This document shows positions 1-8,134 of a stretch of 64,000 nt of DNA, piece after piece (the first letter of the stretch is position 1; every line of letters begins with the position of its first letter). The DNA is from Halogranum rubrum (GTDB lineage: Archaea > Halobacteriota > Halobacteria > Halobacteriales > Haloferacaceae): NCBI RefSeq assembly GCF_900114455.1, contig NZ_FOTC01000001.1, forward strand, positions 1,203,058 to 1,267,057, in the 5' to 3' direction. Position numbers and translations under genes: made by a program. A model generated the notes under the pieces. The model was not told the DNA's origin and did no database searches. It was given only the letters and a program-made list of their open reading frames with translations.

Positions 1-1
1 C

Positions 2-619
2 CCGTTCCCGGCGGAGATTCACGGCGAGCACGTCTGCGGGTTGATGTGGTGCTGTCTGGGAGACGAAGACGAAGCGGAGTCGTTCCTCCAGCAGGCCCGC
101 GACGTCGCCGAGCCACTGTTCGAACACGTCGACGAGATGCCGTACCCCGTGCTCCAGAGCATGTTCGACGGTCTCTATCCGCCGGGTGACCAGTGGTACT
201 GGAAAGGTGACTTCGTCCGCGACCTGTCGGACGAAGCCATCGCCGAACACCGACGGTTCGCCGACGTGCCGACGCCGAAGTCGACCATGCATCTCTACCC
301 CATCGACGGGGCCGTCCACGACGTCGGCGACGACGAGACGGCGTGGAACTACCGCGATGCGACGTGGTCGATGGTCATCGCGGGCGTCGACCCGGACCCG
401 GCGAACCGCGAGAAGATCTCCGAGTGGGCGACGCAGTACTGGGAGGCGTTACACCCACACTCGGCAGGTGGGTCCTACGTCAACTTCATGATGGAAGAGG
501 GCGACGACCGGATTCGAGCGACCTACGGCGACAACTACGAGCGGTTACAACGGGTGAAAGCCGAGTACGACCCGGACAACGTCTTCCACGTGAACCAGAA
601 CATCGAACCGGCGACGTAG
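2..619 (+). CDS. FAD-linked oxidase, C-terminal part (5' end outside window)
   Basis: The open frame runs in from the left edge and ends at TAG 617-619, so only the last 205 residues are seen. The C-terminus carries the pattern YDPDNVFHVNQNI, the hallmark of the berberine-bridge-enzyme (BBE) tail of FAD-linked oxidases of the FAD_binding_4 family, where it closes over the flavin and substrate pocket. The preceding stretch (WNYRDATWSMVIAGVDPDP) fits the substrate-binding domain. These enzymes oxidise diverse alcohols or sugars using a bound flavin; the substrate cannot be told from this part. The flavin-attachment His and Cys, if present, lie upstream of the window. The internal ATG at 41 is not the start because the frame stays open and family-like to the edge. 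Confidence 0.85.
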   Translation, partial: PFPAEIHGEHVCGLMWCCLGDEDEAESFLQQARDVAEPLFEHVDEMPYPVLQSMFDGLYPPGDQWYWKGDFVRDLSDEAIAEHRRFADVPTPKSTMHLYPIDGAVHDVGDDETAWNYRDATWSMVIAGVDPDPANREKISEWATQYWEALHPHSAGGSYVNFMMEEGDDRIRATYGDNYERLQRVKAEYDPDNVFHVNQNIEPAT

Positions 620-630
620 TCGGAGCGGCG

Positions 631-1734
631 TCAGTCGAGGTGGCGGATGTCGTGGCGGTCCAGCGTCAGGTCGCCGTCGGCGGACTCGACTTCTCGCGTC
701 TCCCACTCGCCGGTCGAGGTCAGCACCTCGAAACCGTCCTCGGTGACGAGGACGGTATCTTCACTCTTTGCACCCTGTACGGTCGGGTTCCACGCGTATC
801 CCATCGGCGCGTGGACGGGAGCGTCGCTCGTCGGCGTCGCAATCCACTCGCGGCCGGCGTAGCCTGCGGCCCCGCCTTGGTGGTGGTGCTGCCACTCGCC
901 CTCGAAGCCGACGGCGTCGTAGGCCGCCTGAATCGCCGAGAAGACGTCGCCCGCGGTGCCACCCTCTCGGGCGACGCGCTGGGTCGCTTCGAGTGCACTC
1001 ACGTCCACCGTCGCGGCCTTCTCGTGGCGCTCGTCGAGCCACTCGGGCGGGTCGAACGCAACCGTGCGAGTGAGGCTGGCACAGAGTCCGCTTCGTTCGG
1101 CCGTCACCGACAACAGGGCGTAGCCGCCGAGTTCGGCCACTTGTGGTGTGTAGTGTCGGTACTGTTGGGCGCGCTCCTCGCCGCCGACGAGGACGACGGG
1201 CGCGTTGATGTCGCGCGCCGAGAGGCCGACCCGGAGCGCAGCGGCGACTTCGTGCTCGGTGTCGCCGGATTCGAGTTGGCTCGCGACGGATTCGACCGCC
1301 TCGGCCGCATCGCGACCGAGTTCGCGATAGACCTCGATATCCGCCTCCGTCAGTGGCTGTCGGAGTGTCGATGCGTCGATAGTTCCGAAGCCAGGGACGT
1401 CGAAGTCGGCGGCGGCGGGTGTCGGTGACGTGTTCTTGACGGCCTCCGCGAGCGACGATTCGTACCACTGGACCTGTTCGACCGAGAAGGTGTCGGGCAC
1501 TTCCTCGTCGGCAAGACGTCCCGCTTCGATGTTGTCGGTGACGATGTGCAGGTCACCGTCGTAGCCGGCGGCGGCGACGCCGACGTCGCCGGCGGAGTCG
1601 ACGACGTTGTCGCCGCCCGTGAGCCACGCGAAGGAGTTCGGGCGGGCGAACCAGACGGCTTCGAGGTCGTGTTCGTCGAGGTAGCTGTCGAGACGGTCGA
1701 CGCGCGAGTCGAGGAACGCAGGGAGTTCGGTCAT
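631..1734 (-). CDS. M24-family (Xaa-Pro peptidase-like) protein with lost metal ligands
   Basis: This 367-residue protein has the two-domain layout of aminopeptidase P and creatinase relatives: an N-terminal creatinase-type domain (about 1-155) and a C-terminal pita-bread fold (about 160-340). The fold is recognisable from RHYTPQ, SLTRTV and SEDTVLVTEDG. The usual five metal ligands (Asp, Asp, His, Glu, Glu) are mostly missing. The first Asp position reads LLSVTAE, the second reads ASLTRT instead of SDxTRT, and the first Glu site reads WNPT; a His cluster (HHHQGG) and the last Glu remain. It is therefore probably not a normal metallopeptidase. It may be a creatinase-like hydrolase that works without metal, or a non-catalytic protein. 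It converges on the upstream oxidase with an 11-bp gap. Confidence 0.82.
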   Translation of the reverse strand: MTELPAFLDSRVDRLDSYLDEHDLEAVWFARPNSFAWLTGGDNVVDSAGDVGVAAAGYDGDLHIVTDNIEAGRLADEEVPDTFSVEQVQWYESSLAEAVKNTSPTPAAADFDVPGFGTIDASTLRQPLTEADIEVYRELGRDAAEAVESVASQLESGDTEHEVAAALRVGLSARDINAPVVLVGGEERAQQYRHYTPQVAELGGYALLSVTAERSGLCASLTRTVAFDPPEWLDERHEKAATVDVSALEATQRVAREGGTAGDVFSAIQAAYDAVGFEGEWQHHHQGGAAGYAGREWIATPTSDAPVHAPMGYAWNPTVQGAKSEDTVLVTEDGFEVLTSTGEWETREVESADGDLTLDRHDIRHLD

Positions 1735-1857
1735 GGGTTGTGTCTTCGTCCCACGGCTCTTGAAACCGGGCGGATTCCGGCCAGTTTTGTGCGTTCGAGC
1801 CGAGACGGATTCGAGACTCGAACCACAAATTCCGGTGTCTCAGGCCCGTTCGGACAA

Positions 1858-1865
1858 ACATAAGT
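1858..1865 (+). promoter_or_regulatory. TATA box of ctaA
   Basis: The sequence ACATAAGT is centred about 31 nt before the ATG at 1893. Transcription would begin about 5 nt before the start codon, giving an almost leaderless mRNA. Confidence 0.5.
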
Positions 1866-1892
1866 GCCCTGCCTCCTGAGGCTCATCTAGTA

Positions 1893-2771
1893 ATGGATAC
1901 CGCACGCTACCGACCGGACTGGTTGACGTTCCGGCGGTTCGCCGCGTTCACCACGGCGCTCACTGCCACGCTCATCGCGCTCGGCGTGTACACCTCCGCG
2001 ACCGGGTCGGGTCTGGCCTGTTCAGCGCAGTGGCCGCTCTGTGACAACGGCCTCCTCCCCCAGACGATTCCGAGTTTCATCGAGTGGTTCCACCGCCTCA
2101 TCGCGATGGTCACCGGCTTTTTCATCCTCGGAACGGTCGGGTGGGCGTGGCGCGCCGACACCGCCCGGCGAACGAAACTCGCGGCGACGCTCTCCGTCGT
2201 TCTCCTTCCCCTGCAGGTGAGCATCGGTGCCGTCACCGTCACGCTCAACGGCTGGCTTCCCAACGGCTACTCGCCGCCGACGCAGTCGGCACACCTGCTC
2301 GTCGCGCTGAGCATCTTCACGGCACTCGTCGCGACGACGCTGTTCGCCTACGACGGCCACCACCGCACGTCAGCGCTCGTCCGGACTCGCCGTGCCCTGC
2401 TCGCGTCGCTCGCGTTCCTTCCGGTGAGCGTCCTCTTCAGTCGCGCACCGGGACTGCTCGCGTACACGCCGGGCGCGCAGGCGACGTTCGTCCTCACCTC
2501 GCTGCCGGTGTTCGCCGCGCTCGTCGGCGCCGTCTACTGGGCGGGCCGTGCCGAGATGGACCGCGTCCGACTCGCGACGTACCCCGTCGTCGGACTGGTG
2601 TTCGTCCACGTGCTGCTCGGACGGGACCTGCTCATCTACACCGGGTCGGTCCGACTGCTGAACCTCGGCGTCCTCGCCGCCGCGTTCATCGCGCTCGCCG
2701 GGGTCACGTGGGTCGCTTATCAGCAGGACGGTGGGCCGACGCCGACACAGGGGTTGACCAGTAGCGACTGA
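1893..2771 (+). CDS. ctaA: Heme A synthase (COX15/CtaA family)
   Basis: CtaA oxidises the C8 methyl group of heme O to the formyl group of heme A, which serves terminal oxidases in the cell membrane. The 292-residue protein has about eight hydrophobic segments. The first half holds the signature GSGLACSAQWPLC with the Cys pair C43/C50, then EWFHRL (H67) and QSAHL (H134), the predicted heme ligands. In the second half only one His (H239) is visible, where the family usually has two. A T-run after the stop (2806-2811) looks like its terminator. No oxidase subunit genes lie beside it in this window. Confidence in the family is high; the missing fourth His is noted separately. Confidence 0.92.
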   Translation: MDTARYRPDWLTFRRFAAFTTALTATLIALGVYTSATGSGLACSAQWPLCDNGLLPQTIPSFIEWFHRLIAMVTGFFILGTVGWAWRADTARRTKLAATLSVVLLPLQVSIGAVTVTLNGWLPNGYSPPTQSAHLLVALSIFTALVATTLFAYDGHHRTSALVRTRRALLASLAFLPVSVLFSRAPGLLAYTPGAQATFVLTSLPVFAALVGAVYWAGRAEMDRVRLATYPVVGLVFVHVLLGRDLLIYTGSVRLLNLGVLAAAFIALAGVTWVAYQQDGGPTPTQGLTSSD

Positions 2772-2805
2772 GCGGCAGTCAGTTGATGCGCCGACGGAGA
2801 GGTTC

Positions 2806-2811
2806 TTTTTT
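2806..2811 (+). terminator. Oligo-T terminator after ctaA
   Basis: Six consecutive T bases lie 35 nt after the ctaA stop. Archaeal RNA polymerase terminates at T-runs without needing a strong hairpin. Confidence 0.5.
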
Positions 2812-2907
2812 CGACCATTCTCTTCTCTTGATTCATCTATCAAATTTCTTGTTCACCTATAGAACCACGTTTTGCTCGCCGAGAAGGCCCAACGCAATCG
2901 AAGGAGT

Positions 2908-2915
2908 GTTATATG
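2908..2915 (+). promoter_or_regulatory. TATA box of the amino-acid ABC operon
   Basis: GTTATATG is centred about 30 nt before the ATG at 2941. This favours 2941 over the in-frame ATG at 2932 and rules out the one at 2872. Confidence 0.6.
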
Positions 2916-2940
2916 TGTCTCCGTCTACCACATGACTGTC

Positions 2941-3861
2941 ATGGACAGACGTAGTTATCTGAAGTCGACGTCGGCAGCGATGGCCGCGCTAGCACTCGCC
3001 GGTTGTACGAGTGGCGGCGACGGCGGCAGTGAAGGTGACGGTGGCAGCGAGGCGACTGGAACGACCGAGTCCGGCGGCGAGATGACCGGGACGACTGAAT
3101 CTGGCACCGAGACCAGCGGTGACGGCGGGTCCTCGATGCCCAACAAGGTTGTCATCGGCTCCGACATCCCGTACCGTCCGTTCGAGTTCGAGACGGCCGC
3201 GGGCGAGCTGAAAGGCTTCGACGTCGAGATTGCGCGCGCAGTCTTCGACGAGGAACTCGGCATCACCTCGGAGTTCAAGAAGACCTCCTTCGACACCATC
3301 ATCCCCTCGCTCAAGCAGGGGAACTTCCGCGTCATCATGAGCGCGATGACCATCAACGAAGAGCGCGCGAAGGAAGTCGACTTCTCGGAACCGTACTTCA
3401 CGGCGTACCAGACGGTCATCGTCCGGACGGACAGCGACATCCAGTCGAAGGACGGACTCAAGGGCACGACCGTCGGCGTCCAGAAGGGGACGACCGGACT
3501 CGCCGCCGCCGAGGGACTCAAAGAGGAGTTCGGCGGCGACCTCGAACTGAAGGAGTACGACCAGATTACGGGCGCGTTCGACGCACTCACGAACGGACAG
3601 GTCGACGCCGTCATCAACGACAACACGGTCAACGCCGAGTTCGTCAACAACCAAGACGGTGCCCGGTTCCTCGAAGGTGAGGGCGCGGCCGCAGAACAGG
3701 GCGAAGACGCCCCGCCGTACCTCACGCTCACCGTCGAGAACTACGGTATCGCCTTCCGCCAAGACGACGACGAGTTCCGCGAGCAGGTCAACGAGGCACT
3801 CGCCGCCATCCGCGAGAGCGGGACCTACGACGACATCTACGGCAACTACTTCAGCGGATAG
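2941..3861 (+). CDS. Amino-acid ABC transporter substrate-binding lipoprotein
   Basis: This is the extracellular binding protein of a polar amino-acid (HisJ/GlnH, SBP_bac_3) uptake system. The 306-residue product starts with a twin-arginine signal (DRRSYLKS) and a lipobox LAGC with C22 as the predicted lipid-anchored Cys. A Gly/Thr/Glu-rich tether (about 23-66) follows, then the two-lobed binding domain from about 68 to the end (IGSDIPYRPFEF, LKGFDVEIARAVF and a VGVQKGTTG hinge region). The start was chosen because it places the Tat motif at residues 3-4 and fits the TATA box at 2908. The permease and ATPase genes follow directly. The exact ligand cannot be read from the sequence. Confidence 0.93.
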   Translation: MDRRSYLKSTSAAMAALALAGCTSGGDGGSEGDGGSEATGTTESGGEMTGTTESGTETSGDGGSSMPNKVVIGSDIPYRPFEFETAAGELKGFDVEIARAVFDEELGITSEFKKTSFDTIIPSLKQGNFRVIMSAMTINEERAKEVDFSEPYFTAYQTVIVRTDSDIQSKDGLKGTTVGVQKGTTGLAAAEGLKEEFGGDLELKEYDQITGAFDALTNGQVDAVINDNTVNAEFVNNQDGARFLEGEGAAAEQGEDAPPYLTLTVENYGIAFRQDDDEFREQVNEALAAIRESGTYDDIYGNYFSG

Positions 3862-3873
3862 ACTCGCCTCCCT

Positions 3874-3880
3874 TTTTATA
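3874..3880 (+). promoter_or_regulatory. Internal TATA box for the permease gene, overlapping an oligo-T stretch
   Basis: TTTTATA is centred 26 nt before the permease ATG at 3903, the exact leaderless spacing. The same T-rich stretch follows the stop of the binding-protein gene by about 12 nt and could end part of its transcripts. Confidence 0.5.
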
Positions 3881-3902
3881 CACACACTGACAGAGACTAC
3901 CA

Positions 3903-4727
3903 ATGGCAGAATCATACTCCGGTGAATCGACGTCCGAACGCGTCGACGAGTCGGTGCTCAACGACCGGACACTGAAGTGGATCGGTGTCGCGATCTCCAG
4001 TCTGTTTACACTGGGTATCTTCGCGCTGGTCGGGTACATCATCGCGACGAAGGTCAACTTCGAGTTGCTCCAGACAATCTTCCCACGCTTCGTCGACGCC
4101 TACCTGCTCGTCCTCCGCATCTTCCTCATGGGGAGTGTTCTGTCCGTCGTCGCCGGCGTCTTCGTCGGCTTCGGACGCGTGTCGAGTACGTTCCCGACGG
4201 GGGCAGTCGCACGCGGCTACGTGGAGTTCTTCCGTGGGACGCCGCTGCTGTTCCAGATAATCGTCATCTACTTCGGGATTCCGGCGCTGTGGTCCGGAAC
4301 CTTCCCGATTCAGGACTGGGAGATTCCGGCGGCCATCATCGCACTCACCCTCAACCACGCCGCCTACGTCGGCGAGGCTATCCGCGGTGGTATCGGTGCT
4401 GTCCCGGAGGGACAGATGGAGGCCGCACGCTCACTCGGGATGTCCTACACGCAGGGGATGCGCGAAGTCGTCTTGCCGCAGGCGTGGCGCAACGCACTGG
4501 CCGCTATCGGTAACGACCAGGTCATCCTCATCAAGGACACGTCGCTTCTGACGGTCATCGCCGTGCCCGAGATCATCAGCGTCTTCCGGAGCGTCAACAG
4601 CGCGACGTTCGACCCGTGGACACCTATCGTCCTCACGGCGGTGGCATACCTCGGTATCACGCTCCCACTCGGCTTCGTGGTCCGCTACCTCGAAGACCGC
4701 TCCGACTGGGGAGGTGACAGCCAATGA
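3903..4727 (+). CDS. Amino-acid ABC transporter permease
   Basis: This is the membrane subunit of the polar amino-acid transporter (HisM/GlnP type, 274 residues). After a hydrophilic N-terminal tail of about 30 residues there are about five hydrophobic segments. The cytoplasmic EAA loop begins at E173 ([20 protein letters not shown]) and docks on the ATPase. [13 protein letters not shown] is the family's typical N-terminal motif. Its stop overlaps the start of the ATPase gene by 4 bp (ATGA), so the two are translationally coupled. The first 30 residues are longer and more acidic than in bacterial homologues, as is common in haloarchaea. Confidence 0.94.
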   Translation: MAESYSGESTSERVDESVLNDRTLKWIGVAISSLFTLGIFALVGYIIATKVNFELLQTIFPRFVDAYLLVLRIFLMGSVLSVVAGVFVGFGRVSSTFPTGAVARGYVEFFRGTPLLFQIIVIYFGIPALWSGTFPIQDWEIPAAIIALTLNHAAYVGEAIRGGIGAVPEGQMEAARSLGMSYTQGMREVVLPQAWRNALAAIGNDQVILIKDTSLLTVIAVPEIISVFRSVNSATFDPWTPIVLTAVAYLGITLPLGFVVRYLEDRSDWGGDSQ

Positions 4728-5452
4728 GCCTCCTCGAGTTCGACGGCGTCGACAAGTACTACGGCGAGACACACGTGCTGAAGGACATCGACCTCGATAT
4801 CGAGGCACAAGAGGTCTGTGTCGTCATCGGCCCCTCGGGGTCCGGCAAGTCGACGCTCCTCCGCTGTGCGAACCGCCTCGAAGAGATTCAGAACGGCGAG
4901 ATTCGCCTCGACGGCCAGTCGCTGTCGGCACCGAACGCCGACATCAACTATCTGCGCCAGCAGGTCGGGATGGTGTTCCAGAGCTTCAACCTCTTCCCGC
5001 ACAAGACGGCACTGGAGAACATCACGCTCGCACCGACGAAGGTACGCGGCGTGAAGAAGAAGCAGGCACAACAGCGCGCCCACGACTTGCTCGCCGACGT
5101 CGGCCTCGACGCACAGGCCGACTCCTACCCGAATCAACTCTCGGGCGGCCAGCAACAGCGCGTCGCCATCGCCCGGGCGCTGGCGATGGACCCGAAGGTG
5201 ATGCTGTTCGACGAGGTGACGAGCGCACTCGACCCCGAACTCGTGGGGGAAGTGCTCGGCGTCATGCGTGACCTCGCCGAAGGCGGGATGACGATGATGG
5301 TCGTCACCCACGAGATGGACTTCGCCCGCGAGGTGGGCGACCGAATCATCCTCATGGCCGACGGCCACATCGTCGAGGACGCGCCGCCGGAGAAGTTCTT
5401 CAACGACCCCGACAGCGAACGCGCGAAGACGTTCCTGTCGAAGATGCTGTAA
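4724..5452 (+). CDS. Amino-acid ABC transporter ATP-binding protein
   Basis: This is the 242-residue GlnQ/HisP-type ATPase that powers the transporter encoded just upstream. All motifs are intact: Walker [10 protein letters not shown] (residues 36-44), Q-loop FQSFNLFP, signature LSGGQQQR, Walker B VMLFDE with the catalytic Glu, D-loop SALDPE and the switch His in VVTHEMDFA. Length and order match the family. Start ATG 4724 overlaps the permease stop by 4 bp. It is the last gene of the three-gene unit; the next gene lies on the other strand. Confidence 0.95.
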   Translation: MSLLEFDGVDKYYGETHVLKDIDLDIEAQEVCVVIGPSGSGKSTLLRCANRLEEIQNGEIRLDGQSLSAPNADINYLRQQVGMVFQSFNLFPHKTALENITLAPTKVRGVKKKQAQQRAHDLLADVGLDAQADSYPNQLSGGQQQRVAIARALAMDPKVMLFDEVTSALDPELVGEVLGVMRDLAEGGMTMMVVTHEMDFAREVGDRIILMADGHIVEDAPPEKFFNDPDSERAKTFLSKML

Positions 5453-5766
5453 GCGTTCGTCGGAAACCTTCACCTTCGACTCAAGGGCGGTTCGAGCTCT
5501 ATGGGGTCGTTACGAGCGGTTCGGCCACTTGCTCGAAAGTCCGTCTGCGGTCAACTTCTGTTCCTGCGGTTGTTCTCTCGATAGCTGTAGGCGGAGTCAA
5601 AGACCAGCAGAATGGTTCTGTGACTACTTGCGCGGCGAGACGCCACACCCTCCCCAACCGATTCGTTCGTTCCCTACGGTCACTCACTCATCCCTCGCAC
5701 GAGTGGTCCGCGGCCGTCGCCGCGAAGCCACGCGCCACGGCGGCCGGTCACGCTCCAAGCGACAGT
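5453..5766 (+). other. Convergent intergenic region without a supported gene
   Basis: These 314 bases separate two convergent genes. Short open frames exist on both strands, but none has haloarchaeal protein composition, a promoter at the right spacing, or family similarity I recognise. The composition is less GC-rich and more repetitive (around 5660-5700) than in the flanking genes, as in decayed mobile DNA, but no inverted ends or transposase motif can be shown. Confidence 0.4.
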
Positions 5767-6834
5767 TCAGTTCTCGAAGTCCGTCACGACTTCCACACCG
5801 TCTGTCTCGTAGTTCGTCATCGCGGCTAGCCTGTCCGAAACGTCCGAAAGTGCGACTTCGGCGCTCACGAGTTTCCCCGGGTCGACGTCGCCGGTCTGCA
5901 TGAGTCCGAAGAGTTCGTCGTAGCGCGTCGGCGGCATCCCACGCGAGCCATGGAACGACAGTTCCATGTGCGCCATCCGGTCGGTCGGGAGCGACACCTC
6001 GCCTTTCTCTTCGTCCGTGGTCAGCCCCACCTGTACGTGTTCGCCGTGTCGCCGCAGGCAGAACACGGAGTTGCGACAGGTTTCTGCGATACCGAGGGCG
6101 TCGACAGAGACGTGTGCCCCGCCGTCGGTTCGAATCTTTATATCCTTCGGCACGCGCGCCGTCTCGCTCGCGTCGATGACTTCGTCGGCACCGAGTTCGC
6201 GCGCTCGGGCCAGTTTCGTCTCGTTGAGGTCGACGGCGACGACGCGCGCGCCGAGGGCGTTGCCGATGTGAATCGCCGAGAGACCGACGCCGCCACAGCC
6301 GTGGACGGCGAGCCAATCACCGCCAGTGAGAGTCGCGCGGTGGGCGAGCGCGTGGAACGCGGTCATGAACCGACAGCCGAGAGCGGCCACGTCGCGGGCG
6401 CTGACGCCCTCGGGGAGCGGCATCGCGTTGTAGTCGGCCCACGGGACGTGGACCTCCTCGGCGAAGGCTCCCGGTGCCGCCGACTGAAAGCCGAGTGCGC
6501 GGCCGTTCTGACAGACGTTGCCGTAGCCGTTTCGACACTGTGGGCAGGTCCCGTCGCCGAGGTTGAACGGGACGGCGATACGGTCGCCCTCCGCGACTTC
6601 TCGAACCTCGTCGCCGACGGCGACGACCCGGCCCGCGGGTTCGTGGCCGAGAATCTGCCCGAGCGGTGCTTGGTCGTTCGCCCACTCGCCGTGGCCCATC
6701 CAGGCGTGCCAGTCGCTCCGGCAGATGCCGCAGGCTTCGACGTCGACGACGACGCCGTGTGGTTCTGGTTCCGGTCGGTCGACCGCTTCGATTGCGAGCG
6801 GTTCTCCGTACTCCCGCAGGACTGCGGCGCGCAT
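5767..6834 (-). CDS. Zinc-dependent alcohol dehydrogenase
   Basis: This medium-chain dehydrogenase/reductase has 355 residues. Catalytic zinc ligands are C38 (CGICRSD), H63 with E64 (GHE) and C154 (LGCRF). The structural zinc loop reads D94, C97, C100 and C108: the first of the usual four Cys is an Asp, a variant that can still bind zinc, as acidic substitutions do in some archaeal enzymes. The NAD(P) fold motif GCGGVG is at 179-184, and the acidic residue after the next strand (VVAVDLNE) suggests NAD preference. The substrate is unknown. The gene stands alone and diverges from the propeller lipoprotein gene. Confidence 0.92.
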   Translation of the reverse strand: MRAAVLREYGEPLAIEAVDRPEPEPHGVVVDVEACGICRSDWHAWMGHGEWANDQAPLGQILGHEPAGRVVAVGDEVREVAEGDRIAVPFNLGDGTCPQCRNGYGNVCQNGRALGFQSAAPGAFAEEVHVPWADYNAMPLPEGVSARDVAALGCRFMTAFHALAHRATLTGGDWLAVHGCGGVGLSAIHIGNALGARVVAVDLNETKLARARELGADEVIDASETARVPKDIKIRTDGGAHVSVDALGIAETCRNSVFCLRRHGEHVQVGLTTDEEKGEVSLPTDRMAHMELSFHGSRGMPPTRYDELFGLMQTGDVDPGKLVSAEVALSDVSDRLAAMTNYETDGVEVVTDFEN

Positions 6835-6887
6835 ACCGCATCGACAGCCTCCGCCGACAAAAAGGCGCGTTCACCGGAGCCCAAGGC

Positions 6888-6894
6888 CTATATC
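6888..6894 (+). promoter_or_regulatory. TATA box of the propeller lipoprotein gene
   Basis: CTATATC is centred 26 nt before GTG 6917, the spacing of a leaderless transcript. This sets the start inside a much longer open frame that runs back through the divergent dehydrogenase gene. Confidence 0.6.
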
Positions 6895-6916
6895 ACGGCG
6901 TTTCAAACGGCGTCTC

Positions 6917-8110
6917 GTGTCCCCCCGTTCGCCGCCTCTCGGTCGTCGCGACGTTCTCCGCACCACCGGGGCGGCCGCGCTCGCCGGACTGTCCGGGTGT
7001 CTCGGTCGTTCGGACCCACCGACGGCGTGGTCGCCCAACTCGCAGTCGTGGCCGCTCGAGGGCTACGACACGCGCAACACGCGACGGAACGTCCACGCCT
7101 CGCCACCAAGGGACCCGGTCGTCGAGTGGCGAGTCACCGACTCGACGGCCGAGTTCGAGACGCTCGTCGTCGCCGACGACGCCGTCTTCGTCGGAGGAAC
7201 CAGCGTCCGGGCTTACGAGACGGACGAGAGTCTCCGATGGAAGCGGGACCGCGGTGCCGACGCGATAGGTTTCTTCGAGGGGACGCTCTACGTCGCAGAC
7301 AACACAGACGGCGTCGCCGCACTCTCGCCGGAGGACGGAAGCGCGGCGTGGGTCGCCGACTTCGACATCAGACCCTACGGTATCCTCCCGACGACGGACC
7401 GCCTGTTCGTCGCCCTCCACAACCGACTCGTCTGTCTCGACGCCGAAACTGGTGAGACGCGCTGGTCACAGTGGGGGACGAACGGCGTCGGTCCGACCGG
7501 ATTTGCCCTCGGCGACGCACTCTACACCGTCCAGACCGACTCCGCGGCGCGCCGGAGGCCACGGGAGTTCGTCGAGCGTCTCCGCGACGAACCGCCGAGC
7601 GCCGAGTGGAACACGACTCGCGGGATGGAGTTTCCACACGCGCCGACGGTCGGCGAAGAGGCACTGTTCGTCCCCGACGAGGCGTTCGGGAGCGACACCT
7701 CGGGCGGTGTCACCGCCGTCGACGTCGCAGACGGAACGGTCCGCTGGAACCGAGAACTCGGTGGCGATGCGCACGCACCCGCGCTCATCGACGACGCGGT
7801 AGTCGCAGGCGTCCATCGACCCGGTGGAGCCTACGAACTCGTCGCCCTCGACCGGCGTGACGGGGTGGTCCGCTGGCGGAGCGAACAGACGCACTGGGTC
7901 GGGTCGGTTGCCGTGACCGCCGACCGCATCGTCGCCGCGGGCGGTGCCGTCGACGGTGGTCTCGGTGGTGCGGTGTCTGCCTACGACTTCGACGGGAGCC
8001 ACGAGTGGACCGTCGAGACGGCTGACGACGTGACGGCCGTCGTACCGGTCGGTAACCGCATCTACGCGAGTTCGCGGGCCGGCGAAGTGGTCGCACTCGG
8101 TGACAGATGA
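6917..8110 (+). CDS. PQQ-type beta-propeller lipoprotein
   Basis: This 397-residue extracellular protein has a twin-arginine lipoprotein signal: GRRDVLRTTG followed by the lipobox LSGC. The rest is a run of WD/PQQ-like blades with recurring patterns of the type DGTVRWNRELGG, DGVVRWRSE and DETGETRW, which build a seven- or eight-bladed beta propeller (PQQ_2 type). Such proteins in haloarchaea are common and mostly uncharacterised; some bind ligands or act as assembly scaffolds, and an actual PQQ cofactor is not implied. The start is the GTG at 6917, set by the TATA box and by the position of the Tat motif. A second, distantly similar protein is at 49588-50805. Confidence 0.85.
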   Translation: MSPRSPPLGRRDVLRTTGAAALAGLSGCLGRSDPPTAWSPNSQSWPLEGYDTRNTRRNVHASPPRDPVVEWRVTDSTAEFETLVVADDAVFVGGTSVRAYETDESLRWKRDRGADAIGFFEGTLYVADNTDGVAALSPEDGSAAWVADFDIRPYGILPTTDRLFVALHNRLVCLDAETGETRWSQWGTNGVGPTGFALGDALYTVQTDSAARRRPREFVERLRDEPPSAEWNTTRGMEFPHAPTVGEEALFVPDEAFGSDTSGGVTAVDVADGTVRWNRELGGDAHAPALIDDAVVAGVHRPGGAYELVALDRRDGVVRWRSEQTHWVGSVAVTADRIVAAGGAVDGGLGGAVSAYDFDGSHEWTVETADDVTAVVPVGNRIYASSRAGEVVALGDR

Positions 8111-8134
8111 GAACGGAGACAGGAGAACGCCTCC

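Noticed and set aside
343-1428. Long plus-strand open frame opposite the M24-type gene
   Set aside because: Codon positions mirror the minus-strand gene, no family signature is present, and high G+C DNA gives long open frames antisense to real genes.
5640-5710. Repetitive stretch possibly from a mobile element between glnQ-like gene and dehydrogenase
   Set aside because: No inverted ends, target duplication or coding remnant could be shown; left as an unexplained intergenic stretch.
5950-7455. 501-codon frame opposite the alcohol dehydrogenase
   Set aside because: It spans two real genes in other frames and has no domain pattern; the dehydrogenase on the minus strand and the lipoprotein after it explain the region.
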